A model generated the notes under the pieces. The model was not told where the DNA came from, ran no database searches, and was given only the letters and a program-made list of their open reading frames with translations. Shown one piece after another: positions 1 to 6,529 of a DNA stretch of 13,952 nt; within the stretch, counting starts at the first letter, position 1, and each line of letters begins with the position of its first letter. Location: NCBI GenBank assembly GCA_964497135.1, contig CAZCDO010000101.1, positions 1 to 13,952 of the forward strand, read 5' to 3'. This DNA is from CAIJXV01 sp964497135 (GTDB taxonomy: Bacteria; Verrucomicrobiota; Kiritimatiellia; CAIKKV01; CAIJXV01). The position numbers and the translations under genes were made by a program.

Positions 1-29
1 TTGCGCCATTCGAACGACACGGAGAATCC

Positions 30-821
30 ATGAGCGAAACAGCGCAGGCGGTTGAAACGTTGTTGGGTTTGATGGAACGATTGCGGGGACCGGATGGCTG
101 TCCCTGGGATCGGGAACAGACGCTGTTGAGTCTCCGCCAATATCTGATCGAGGAGGCCTACGAGGTCATCGATGCGATCGAGGCGCAGGATCCGGTCCGC
201 CATGTGGAAGAACTGGGGGATCTGCTCCTGCAGGTGGTCTTCCAGGCCCAATTGGCGAAAGAGCAAAACCAATTTGAATTCAAGGATGTGGCCGAAGCCA
301 TTTCAGCCAAACTGATCCGGCGGCATCCCCATGTTTTTTCCGATGTCCAAGTCGCCAATTCCAGCGAGGTTTTGAAAAACTGGGAACAGATCAAGGCCGG
401 CGAAAAAAAGAGCGGACCCCGGTCCGTGGTGGAAGGGGTTCCCCTCCATTTGCCGGCGTTGCAGAAGGCGCACCAGGTTCAGAGCCGCGTGGCGCGGGTC
501 GGGTTTGACTGGAATGCGGCTGAGGATGTGGTGGCTAAAATCGCCGAGGAATTGGACGAAGTCCGCGAGGCGCTGGCGGAAGGCGATGCGGACAAGATTC
601 GCGAAGAAATCGGGGATTTATTGTTTGCAGTGGTGAATCTGAGTCGGTTCCAGAAGATGAATGCCGAGGAATTACTGGGCGAGACGATCAAGAAATTCAT
701 GCGGCGGTTCCAGGTGGTGGAGGCGCGGGTCCATGCCGCGGGCAAAAAATTGCAGGAGTGTCCCCTGTCGGAGTTGGAAGCGCATTGGGGTGAGGCGAAG
801 CGGGAAGAGCGGGGAGCATAG
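30..821 (+). CDS. mazG: MazG, nucleoside triphosphate pyrophosphohydrolase
   Basis: MazG hydrolyses (d)NTPs to NMP and pyrophosphate in the cytoplasm, and in E. coli it also affects (p)ppGpp levels. The 263 residues equal the usual length of the two-domain enzyme. Visible marks are CPWDREQT (residues 24-31), the first metal site with EE at 41-42 and EELGD at 60-64, the linker KLIRRHPHVF (94-103) and the second site with EELDEV (174-179) and EEIGDLL (192-198). Both MazG domains therefore keep the acidic EExxE...ExxD pattern. The ATG at 30 is preceded by GGAG at 21-24, a good ribosome-binding site, and the protein begins at the family's usual N-terminus. The bases before it (1-29) are too few to tell whether it lies in an operon. 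No mazEF-like toxin genes are adjacent. Confidence 0.96.
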   Translation: MSETAQAVETLLGLMERLRGPDGCPWDREQTLLSLRQYLIEEAYEVIDAIEAQDPVRHVEELGDLLLQVVFQAQLAKEQNQFEFKDVAEAISAKLIRRHPHVFSDVQVANSSEVLKNWEQIKAGEKKSGPRSVVEGVPLHLPALQKAHQVQSRVARVGFDWNAAEDVVAKIAEELDEVREALAEGDADKIREEIGDLLFAVVNLSRFQKMNAEELLGETIKKFMRRFQVVEARVHAAGKKLQECPLSELEAHWGEAKREERGA

Positions 822-885
822 GGCCGGGGGTAAAGGCTGAATGATGAGGGATGAATTGCATCGACCAGGATGATTTTCGCGCGGG

Positions 886-964
886 TAGGGCTAGCTCTCC
901 GAGCGAGCCGTCTCCTTTCGTTTTTTCTCACCCTATTCCCGGCTCGCTCGGAGATCTCGCCCTA
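886..964. repeat. Large inverted repeat downstream of mazG
   Basis: Two 25-base arms, 886-910 and 940-964, are complementary at 23 of 25 positions around a 29-base pyrimidine-rich loop. Each arm contains CTCCGAGCGAGCCG or its complement and starts or ends in TAGGGC/GCCCTA. It could be a strong terminator-like hairpin for mazG, although no T-run follows the second arm, or a copy of a dispersed hairpin element. The GTAGGGC edge resembles that of module C in the island at 6-10 kb. Confidence 0.75.
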
Positions 965-1270
965 CCTTTTGGCCGAAGAAGATGAATTTCATTCTGAGGG
1001 GCTCTTGCAAGACCCGCTGGGGAAAACGGCTCACCACAGGTTCGCCCTCCAAAAGTAAAGAGATCGGGTCCAAGGCGAGCGAGGCTGTCCCGAGCCGCTA
1101 AGGGTTTTTCAAGACTCCCTTTGGAAACAGATATTGCTTCCTCTGAAGAATCCTTACCGATGCGGGTTCCTCCCTCCCTCCGGCGCGGGGGAGGGCGGGG
1201 TGAGGGGCTCCTCCCAGACTCCCAGACCCAAAGCTCACTCTGAAAAACGGAGGTGGACAACCTAAACCTA
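965..1270. other. Gene-less stretch with a C/G-rich stem-loop
   Basis: I find no convincing gene here; short open frames have no ribosome-binding site or recognisable product. The only clear structure is a CCCTCC...GGAGGG stem-loop at about 1171-1195 followed by GGGGTGAGGGG, a composition often seen in dispersed intergenic repeats. The rest shows nothing I can name. Confidence 0.5.
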
Positions 1271-1286
1271 AGCGTAATAATTACAA

Positions 1287-1429
1287 TGACGCTGTACGTC
1301 ATAAAAGACGCTTTAAATGATATAACTGCTTAATCGCGTCATTTATGGCGTTTGCTTAACATACTATTAAGCGCCATAACTGACGTTTATCATTGACTTT
1401 TTATGCTTAAGACGCCATTTTAGACGCGC
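1287..1429. promoter_or_regulatory. hipBA promoter with operator-like repeat array
   Basis: The base composition drops sharply to AT-rich. About eight related GACGC/GCGTC/GGCG cores flanked by TTAA or TTTA follow each other (for example AGACGC 1306, CGCGTC 1335, TGACGT 1381, AGACGCC 1410, AGACGCG 1422). The best inverted repeat is TATGGC plus GCTTAA (1344-1359) against TTAAGCGCCATA (1367-1378), with four extra bases inside the left arm. TTGACT at 1393-1398 could be a -35 element. The matching -10 (about 1416-1422) is weak and would put the transcript start at or just before the ATG at 1430, so a leaderless message is possible. Binding by the downstream HipB-like protein is inferred from how hipBA loci autoregulate. 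Confidence 0.55.
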
Positions 1430-1780
1430 ATGAAGATTAATTCACAGATGACGGACGAAGTGCTCTTGAAGCTGATTGGGGCGCGCCTGGCGGGGATACG
1501 GCTGGCGCGCAACCTGACTCAGGAGCAACTCGCGGAACAGGCGGGGCTTGGCTTGCGGACGGTGCAGCGGCTGGAATTGGGAGCGGCGGCGACGCGATTA
1601 TCCGGTGTTGTGCGTGTCTGCCGGGTGCTCGGCTTGGTGGAGTATCTCGAAACACTCGTCCCGGAGCCGGTGGCGAGTCCCATGGCGCAGTTGAAATTTC
1701 AGGGCCGGAAGCGGCGGCGGGCCACGGGTGAGCAGACGGTGCCGGGCAAGACGAAATGGACTTGGGGTGAGTCGACATGA
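1430..1780 (+). CDS. hipB: HipB-like XRE-family repressor/antitoxin
   Basis: A 116-residue protein with one helix-turn-helix of the XRE/HTH_3 type at about residues 15-70 (ARLAGIRLARNLTQEQLAEQ, then GLRTVQRLELG). The C-terminal 35 residues are basic and probably disordered (GRKRRRATGEQ), which suits an antitoxin tail. In hipBA modules the HTH protein binds operators upstream of its own gene and holds the HipA kinase inactive. The gene ends inside the ATGA that begins the kinase gene, so the two are translationally coupled. No clear ribosome-binding site precedes the ATG at 1430; an internal ATG at 1448 is the alternative start. The symbol reflects gene order and fold, not measured similarity to E. 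coli HipB. Confidence 0.85.
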   Translation: MKINSQMTDEVLLKLIGARLAGIRLARNLTQEQLAEQAGLGLRTVQRLELGAAATRLSGVVRVCRVLGLVEYLETLVPEPVASPMAQLKFQGRKRRRATGEQTVPGKTKWTWGEST

Positions 1781-3081
1781 TCGCGAGGGTGCAACTGTGG
1801 GGCCGGACCATCGGCGGGATGTCGCTCGAAGAAGGGCAGGAGGTGGTTGCTTTCCAATACGATGCGGAGTTTGCGCGCAGCGGGATTGAGATTTCGCCAC
1901 TCGTGATGCCCTTGAGCGACCGGGTATATGCCTTTCCGGCTCTGCCGCGCACCACCTTCCATGGTCTGCCGGGCCTGCTGGCGGATTCACTGCCGGATAA
2001 GTTCGGGAACGCCTTGATCGACGCCTGGCTGGCGACACAGGGCCGCACGCCGGAAAGTTTCAACGCCGTGGAGCGCCTCTGCTACACCGGCACGCGCGGC
2101 ATGGGAGCGCTGGAGTTCGCGCCGGTGCTGGGGCCGAAGACGCGCACCTCGACGAAGATCGAAATCAATGCGCTGGTGCGGCTGGCAGGTGAGGTGTTGA
2201 CGTATCGAAACAACGTGCAGGGGCATTTTCACGAGGCGGGCAAGGAGAAGGCGTTGCGCGACCTCCTGCGGGTCGGAACGTCCGCCGGCGGGGCGCGGGC
2301 AAAGGCGATTATCGCATGGAATCGGGCGACGAACGAGGTGCGTTCGGGTCAGATCACCGCGGGCGATGGCTTCGATTACTGGTTGCTGAAGTTTGACGGC
2401 GTGGCGGGGAACACAGATAAAGAGTTGGAAGACCCGCAAGGCTACGGGACTATTGAGTTTGCCTACCACTTAATGGCGAAGGCGGCGGGCATCCTGATGA
2501 GCGAGTGCCGGCTGCTGGAGGAAAACGGCCGACGGCATTTCATGACGCGCCGTTTTGATCGCCTTGTGGGCGGGGAGAAACTGCACATGCAGTCGCTGTG
2601 CGCGCTGGCGCATTTCGATTTCAACCAGGCCGGGGCCTACGCTTACGAGCAGGCGCTGCTGACCCTTCGCCAACTGAAACTCCCGATGGCAACCGTAGAG
2701 GAGCAGTTCCGGCGGATGGTTTTCAATATCGCCGCGCGGAATCAGGACGATCATGTGAAGAATATCGCCTTCCTGATGAACCAGCAGGGCGAGTGGTCGC
2801 TCGCGCCGGCGTTTGATGTGACCTACAGCTACAATTCGTCCGGTTCCTGGACGGCCTCGCACCAAATGACGCTGAATGGAAAACGGGATGGCTTCACCCG
2901 GGAGGATTTTGAGGCGTGCGCCACGGCGGCTCTGATGAAGCGGGGCCGTGCCCGAACGATCATCGAGCAAGTTGAGGCGGCGGTGAAGCGCTGGCCGGAA
3001 TTTGCGGCGGAGGCACGACTCTCCGACGAATGGCGGGACAAAATCCAAAAAATGCACCGGCTGTCGTTCCCACAAAAATGA
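1777..3081 (+). CDS. hipA: HipA-family serine/threonine kinase toxin
   Basis: HipA kinases phosphorylate targets such as glutamyl-tRNA synthetase and cause growth arrest or persistence. The 434 residues cover both parts of the family. The N-terminal subdomain has the signature FHGLPGLLADSLPDKFG (61-77). The kinase core has the Gly-rich loop TSAGGARAK (168-176), the ATP-binding lysine in WLLKFDG (202-208, K205), TRRFDR (257-262), the catalytic loop RNQDDHVKN (321-329, with D324 and N329 at the places of HipA D309 and N314) and the metal-binding LAPAFDV (342-348, D347). All expected catalytic residues are present, so the enzyme looks active. It overlaps the HTH gene by ATGA, the standard toxin-antitoxin coupling. 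The substrate cannot be read from the sequence. Confidence 0.93.
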   Translation: MIARVQLWGRTIGGMSLEEGQEVVAFQYDAEFARSGIEISPLVMPLSDRVYAFPALPRTTFHGLPGLLADSLPDKFGNALIDAWLATQGRTPESFNAVERLCYTGTRGMGALEFAPVLGPKTRTSTKIEINALVRLAGEVLTYRNNVQGHFHEAGKEKALRDLLRVGTSAGGARAKAIIAWNRATNEVRSGQITAGDGFDYWLLKFDGVAGNTDKELEDPQGYGTIEFAYHLMAKAAGILMSECRLLEENGRRHFMTRRFDRLVGGEKLHMQSLCALAHFDFNQAGAYAYEQALLTLRQLKLPMATVEEQFRRMVFNIAARNQDDHVKNIAFLMNQQGEWSLAPAFDVTYSYNSSGSWTASHQMTLNGKRDGFTREDFEACATAALMKRGRARTIIEQVEAAVKRWPEFAAEARLSDEWRDKIQKMHRLSFPQK

Positions 3082-3182
3082 GCCGCACCGAATCCATCAT
3101 ACCCACCCGCCCTTCGGCGCGAACTTACGCGCCTCACTCGGCGCTACTACGAACGCGAAGCCCTCTTGGAAGGAATTAACCC

Positions 3183-3686
3183 ATGGCCACGTTAACCGTT
3201 CGACTTTTCGATTATGAAACCCTTCGGGCTCAATTGACGCCGGGATGCCGGATTGCGATTCTCAGTTGCGGCAGTTGTGCCCGGCTCAGCGACGGGCTGG
3301 GTGGCGAGCAGGGATTGACGAGCCTGGCTGAAAAACTGGCGGCGGACGGGTTCCCGGTGATTTGTCGCGAGGTATTGCCGGTTGCCTGTGCCGGCGATTC
3401 GCTGAAAAAGAATATCGGGGAAGACGGGATCCGCCGACTTTTGGAGGAAGCGGATGCCATTATTCCGCTCGCCTGTGCGGCGGGGGTGAAACGGGCGCAG
3501 GCGAGTTTGCCCGGGGCGCGGATTTGTGTCGTGACCCGGACGGTGGGCAAGGGCACCTACACGCCGGAAGCCGGTGCGCGCTTGACGGAATCGCCCGCGG
3601 AAACAGGATTGACGATCGATTCGACGGAGGGCCTGACCCTCGCCGAAGCCGCGGCCCGGCTGGGGCTAAAGGCCGGGCCTTTTTAA
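3183..3686 (+). CDS. MetV-like cysteine-rich protein (methylene-THF reductase C-terminal family)
   Basis: A 167-residue soluble protein with seven cysteines (22, 29, 32, 61, 69, 98, 115). The pattern LSCGSCARLSDGLGGEQ (28-42) near a predicted N-terminal beta strand, followed by ICREVLPVAC (60-69) and ADAIIPLACAAGVK (90-103), resembles the zinc-binding MetV/methylenetetrahydrofolate reductase C-terminal family. In acetogens MetV partners MetF in reducing methylene-THF. Here no metF is adjacent, so the role is uncertain and it could be a free-standing relative with another partner. The ATG at 3183 has AAGGAA 9-14 bases upstream. The reading frame runs through an intrinsic terminator at its end. 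The family assignment is from memory of the motif pattern. Confidence 0.6.
   Translation: MATLTVRLFDYETLRAQLTPGCRIAILSCGSCARLSDGLGGEQGLTSLAEKLAADGFPVICREVLPVACAGDSLKKNIGEDGIRRLLEEADAIIPLACAAGVKRAQASLPGARICVVTRTVGKGTYTPEAGARLTESPAETGLTIDSTEGLTLAEAAARLGLKAGPF
3653..3684 (+). terminator. Intrinsic terminator inside the 3' end of the MetV-like gene
   Basis: GGCCCGGC (3653-3660) pairs perfectly with GCCGGGCC (3672-3679) around an 11-base loop, followed at once by TTTTT (3680-3684). The stem encodes the last residues of the MetV-like protein and the T-run merges with its stop codon. The convergent sulfatase gene ends only 4 bp further on, so there was no room for a separate terminator. Confidence 0.8.
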
Positions 3687-3690
3687 ACGC

Positions 3691-5001
3691 CTAATCCGCG
3701 AAACCGCGATAGGGATCGGCGGTTTGTGCGCAGGCCGCGCGCAGGCGCTGGCGGGAGGCGGCGACCTGGGGCTGGAAGGCGGGGTCGAACGCCAGGTTGC
3801 GCAATTCGCCCGGATCTTCGGCCAGGTTGAATAATTGTTCGCGCTGTCGGCCCTTATCGTAAACGATGTATTTCCATTCCGATTCGACCCAGGCCCGCCC
3901 GGTTGTTCCATAACCGCGTCCGCCATCGAAGAAACATTCGATGACCAGCCCGGTGCGAGAGGGTTGGGCGGGCGTGATATTCCGGAGAAGGCTGCGCAGA
4001 TTCAGGCCGGCCAGACCCGGCGGTGGTTCGCACCCGGCATAGGCGCACAGGGTCGGGAACAGGTCCAATCCATTGGAGACCAGTTGCGAATCGGTTTGTC
4101 CTGCCCGCCGACCCGGTTCACGGATGATCAGAGGGATGCGGACGACTTCCTCGTACAGGAGGGATTTCTGGTTCCATTGGTGGGCGCCGTGTCCGTCACC
4201 GTGATCGCTGGTGAAAATCACCACGGTATCGTCCGCCAGGCCGGTTTCAGACAGGCCTTCGAGAATCCTTTGGATGCAGGCGTCAACCCATTCAGTCAGC
4301 CGGAAATAAGCCCACCGCAAGCGGCGCCAATCGGCTTCGGTCCAGTTCAGTGTGGGGTGGATTGAAAAATTACAGCGTTGCTCAATGCGGATGATTTCCG
4401 GTTCCGGATCGGAGGGGAGGAAATTCGGGGGGAGCGGCGGACACTCTTCCGGAGGGGGCGGCGGCGGCAGAGTCAGCCAGGGCAACGTCATATTGCGGGC
4501 ATATTCGCAAATGTTGTGCGGATTATCGAAATTGGCCGCCAGGAAAAAAGGTTTGCGGGTTCCAGCGGGGCGGCGGGCCCAATCCTGGAAAAAATTCGTG
4601 CAGGCTGGCGCCAGGCGGTTGTCGTCGAATCCGGCGAGGACGGTGAAGCCGTGTTCGTTTTGCGCGGGCATGGCGATGGGCGCGACATGCCACTTGCCCC
4701 CATAGAGACATTCATACCCGGCTTGGCGGAGCCAATGACCCAATCCCTGAGGACGAAGGGCGGCGCTGATTTCCCGGTTGTTGGCCGTGGTCTCGCACTG
4801 GTGGGGCATCCGGCCGGTGAAAAGACTGGCGCGGGAGGGCGTGCAGAGGGGTTGGGTGCAATAGGCGCGATCGAATCGGACCCCCTGGGCGGCCAGGGAG
4901 TCCATGGCCGGAGTCCGAAGGTGCGGATTTCCCGCACAACTCAGGGCGCCGGCGGATTGTTGATCGGTGGTAATCAACAGGATATTGGGTGGGTGTTTCA
5001 T
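3691..5001 (-). CDS. Sulfatase (formylglycine-dependent, alkaline phosphatase superfamily)
   Basis: A 436-residue type I sulfatase, predicted to hydrolyse a sulfate ester from a sugar or other metabolite. The N-terminus PNILLITTDQQ (5-15) supplies metal ligands. CTPSR (53-57) is the canonical C-x-P-S-R site whose cysteine becomes formylglycine. GKWH (102-105) and SDHGDGHG (265-272) supply active-site lysine, histidine and metal ligands, and LFNLAEDPGELRNLA (390-404) is the usual C-terminal signature. No signal peptide is visible, so it appears cytoplasmic. That is unusual for sulfatases of polysaccharide degradation and suggests a small imported substrate, unless the true start is missed. A run of six prolines (179-184) lies in an insert. 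The start is fixed by an ATGA overlap with the upstream epimerase gene. A formylglycine-generating enzyme must be encoded elsewhere. Substrate unknown. Confidence 0.93.
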   Translation of the reverse strand: MKHPPNILLITTDQQSAGALSCAGNPHLRTPAMDSLAAQGVRFDRAYCTQPLCTPSRASLFTGRMPHQCETTANNREISAALRPQGLGHWLRQAGYECLYGGKWHVAPIAMPAQNEHGFTVLAGFDDNRLAPACTNFFQDWARRPAGTRKPFFLAANFDNPHNICEYARNMTLPWLTLPPPPPPEECPPLPPNFLPSDPEPEIIRIEQRCNFSIHPTLNWTEADWRRLRWAYFRLTEWVDACIQRILEGLSETGLADDTVVIFTSDHGDGHGAHQWNQKSLLYEEVVRIPLIIREPGRRAGQTDSQLVSNGLDLFPTLCAYAGCEPPPGLAGLNLRSLLRNITPAQPSRTGLVIECFFDGGRGYGTTGRAWVESEWKYIVYDKGRQREQLFNLAEDPGELRNLAFDPAFQPQVAASRQRLRAACAQTADPYRGFAD

Positions 5002-5918
5002 GCTTTTCTCGCCAACAACCCGGCCACATGCTGACGGAGTCCCGTGATGATGGGGGTTGAGGGAACACAGAGACCGGATGCGCGAAGTTGACTGAGATCA
5101 TAAATCCGGTGACAGATGAACGGAGATTGGTCGGGATGCCCGGCCAGATAGTCCGTGACGGATTCCTCATGGACCTTGAGATCCACTCCCAAACTTTCCG
5201 CCACGATCCGGTAATATTCCCGGGATTCCAGGATGTCGGGGCCGGCGAGATTGAAGATGCGATTCCGGGCCTGCGGGTTGCCGGGCACGCTGAGCACCGT
5301 TTGGGCGAGATCGGCCGCCAGGATGGGTTGCTGGAGGAAGTGGCCGCCGCCGACCAGGCGGATCGGTTCACCGGCGCGCATCCGATCGATGAGTTTTGGA
5401 TCGCGTCCATGCAGGGGGAGACAGCCGAGTTCCGAAGTCGGGCCGTAGATATGGCAGGGGCGGAAAATGGTCCAAGCCATGGCGCCGGTATCGCCGTCGA
5501 TCAGGGCGAGTTCACAGCGTCTTTTATTCCGGCCATACAACAGGCTCCCGGTATCGCCCGAAGCCCAGTGTTCCGCCGTTTCGGGCTGGGGAAAACGGCG
5601 GTGGGCGGGGTCGTAGACGAAATCGGTTGAGATGAAGACCAGGTGCCGGGCACAGGACCGAAAGACCTCAATATCCTGGCGCACATCGGGCTCGTCGTAG
5701 CCGATACAATCGACCACCAGGTCCCAGGTTTGATTTTGGGCGGCCACGAGGCGGGCCAAGGCCCCGGGGTCTTTGCGGTCGGCGATCAGCGAAATGACGC
5801 CGGAGGGGAGGGGGCGTTGGCCCCGGGTGACGGTCCAGACCGCATGTTTGAGAGCGAGAGCGGCGGCGGTGATGGCGCCGCTGACATGGCCACTGCCTCC
5901 GATAATGAGAAGTTTCAT
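4998..5918 (-). CDS. NAD-dependent epimerase/dehydratase (extended SDR family)
   Basis: A 306-residue cytoplasmic Rossmann-fold enzyme, likely acting on a (nucleotide-)sugar. The dinucleotide-binding loop GGSGHVSG (7-14) sits directly at the N-terminus. FISTDFVYD (95-103) holds the Ser/Thr of the catalytic triad, YGRNK (128-132) is the YxxxK pair, and FRPCHIYGP (152-160) matches the extended-SDR RPxxxYGP element. AGGA lies 8 bases before the ATG at 5918 (minus strand). Its TGA stop sits in the ATGA that starts the sulfatase gene, so the two form one translationally coupled unit, perhaps acting on the same desulfated sugar. The exact substrate cannot be told from sequence. The region upstream (from 5919) leads into repeat-rich sequence, where no promoter stands out. 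Confidence 0.88.
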   Translation of the reverse strand: MKLLIIGGSGHVSGAITAAALALKHAVWTVTRGQRPLPSGVISLIADRKDPGALARLVAAQNQTWDLVVDCIGYDEPDVRQDIEVFRSCARHLVFISTDFVYDPAHRRFPQPETAEHWASGDTGSLLYGRNKRRCELALIDGDTGAMAWTIFRPCHIYGPTSELGCLPLHGRDPKLIDRMRAGEPIRLVGGGHFLQQPILAADLAQTVLSVPGNPQARNRIFNLAGPDILESREYYRIVAESLGVDLKVHEESVTDYLAGHPDQSPFICHRIYDLSQLRASGLCVPSTPIITGLRQHVAGLLARKA

Positions 5919-6012
5919 AAAAGGGATCCTGAGGATGACTGTTTCGGTTAATGCTATTCATGATAGAACTTCGGTCCGGTCGAGGTCAAGGCTGGGAAAG
6001 TGCGTCAGACAA

Positions 6013-6233
6013 GCCCCCTCAGCCCACTACGAAATACGCAAAAGGCGTGAAAGAAGAGCCGATTCTGATGTAGGTCGGGCATTCCTGCCCGACATCTGCG
6101 ACCGGTTGGGAGCGGGTCAGGCAAGAATGCCCGACCTACAACCCGGCCCCATTTCCTTTGTGGAGTGCGGGACTTCTGTCCCGCTTTGCCCCCAAAGCGG
6201 CAGTGCACTGCCGCAGTCCAAAGTTCAGAAATC
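6013..6233 (+). repeat. Composite intergenic repeat, copy 1 (modules E-A-B)
   Basis: Module E (6013-6069) contains CCACTACGAAATACGC (or close variants) and GAAAG. Module A is an inverted repeat with perfect 15-base arms, GTAGGTCGGGCATTC (6070-6084) and its complement (6125-6139), each arm being part of a smaller hairpin. Module B has the hairpin GCGGGAC-ttct-GTCCCGC and an 18-base perfect palindrome centred on CAGTGCACTG (6197-6214). Near-identical copies occur at 8400-8593 and 10034-10283, and shorter ones at 9097-9192 and 9252-9400. There is no T-run after any stem, so these are not simple terminators. Confidence 0.85.
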
Positions 6234-6250
6234 TGCCTGTCTGCGCTGGT

Positions 6251-6414
6251 TTCTCAACGGTAGGGCGTCGTCGCCGACGGCGCCGTCTCCTCTCCGCTGT
6301 CCTACGAAATAGGATTGTCAGCGCTGGGGCCAATGGATAGCCTTTCCTGGGTTTCGCTTTTTTATTTGGGATTGGGGCAACCGGGAATAAGGGAGTGATT
6401 TTTATGAGCAAGGA
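6251..6414 (+). repeat. 164-bp direct repeat, left copy (module C plus ORF6N leader)
   Basis: This segment recurs at 7911-8074 with only a few substitutions and no net length change (offset 1660). It starts TTCTCAACGGTAGGGCGTCG, includes a GC-rich hairpin (GCCGACGGCGCC), then an AT-rich leader, a GGGAG ribosome-binding site and the ATG of an ORF6N-like gene. The two copies flank the DUF4143 ATPase gene. The opening part of module C alone recurs at 10301-10350. Confidence 0.85.
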
Positions 6415-6483
6415 TCGGATCAAGGGGGATATAATTGAAACCAAACCGGGTCAGCCGCCCGATCAGTGTATCGTTCGTATCCG
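6404..6483 (+). pseudogene. 5' fragment of an ORF6N-domain gene
   Basis: The first 80 bases are identical to the start of the intact ORF6N gene at 9486-9565 (encoding MSKDRIKGDIIETKPG and on to RIR). The match stops abruptly at ATCCG, where the sequence passes into repeat module H, which itself starts with ATCCG. The ORF6N domain proper is therefore missing and the fragment cannot be functional. The leader upstream matches that of the other broken copy at 8064 rather than that of 9486, so this piece is a chimera. Confidence 0.85.
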
Positions 6484-6510
6484 TGAAATCCGTGCCATCC
6501 GTGGTTAATT
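6479..6510 (+). repeat. Module H, ATCCGTG triplet repeat, copy 1
   Basis: Three spaced ATCCGTG units (ATCCGTGAA-ATCCGTGCC-ATCCGTGGT) followed by TAATT. The same 32-base unit recurs at 10881-10912 with two substitutions. It is joined to the ORF6N fragment at a shared ATCCG. Confidence 0.7.
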
Positions 6511-6529
6511 ACCGCCGCCACCGGCCCAA

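Noticed and set aside
870..1302. Short open frames after mazG on both strands
   Set aside because: They run through the inverted repeat and a low-complexity C/G stretch, lack ribosome-binding sites and resemble no protein I know.
1437..2469. Long open frames on the minus strand opposite the hipBA pair
   Set aside because: They overlap two well-supported genes completely, encode low-complexity Arg/Pro/Ser-rich sequence and have no recognisable domain; they are antisense shadows of GC-rich coding DNA.
4378..5034. A 218-codon open frame on the plus strand opposite the sulfatase
   Set aside because: The sulfatase on the minus strand carries the full set of family motifs; the plus-strand frame has none and is Gly/Arg-rich.
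6160..6215. Module B hairpins as transcription terminators
   Set aside because: No T-run follows the stems in any copy, and the same units occur far from gene ends.
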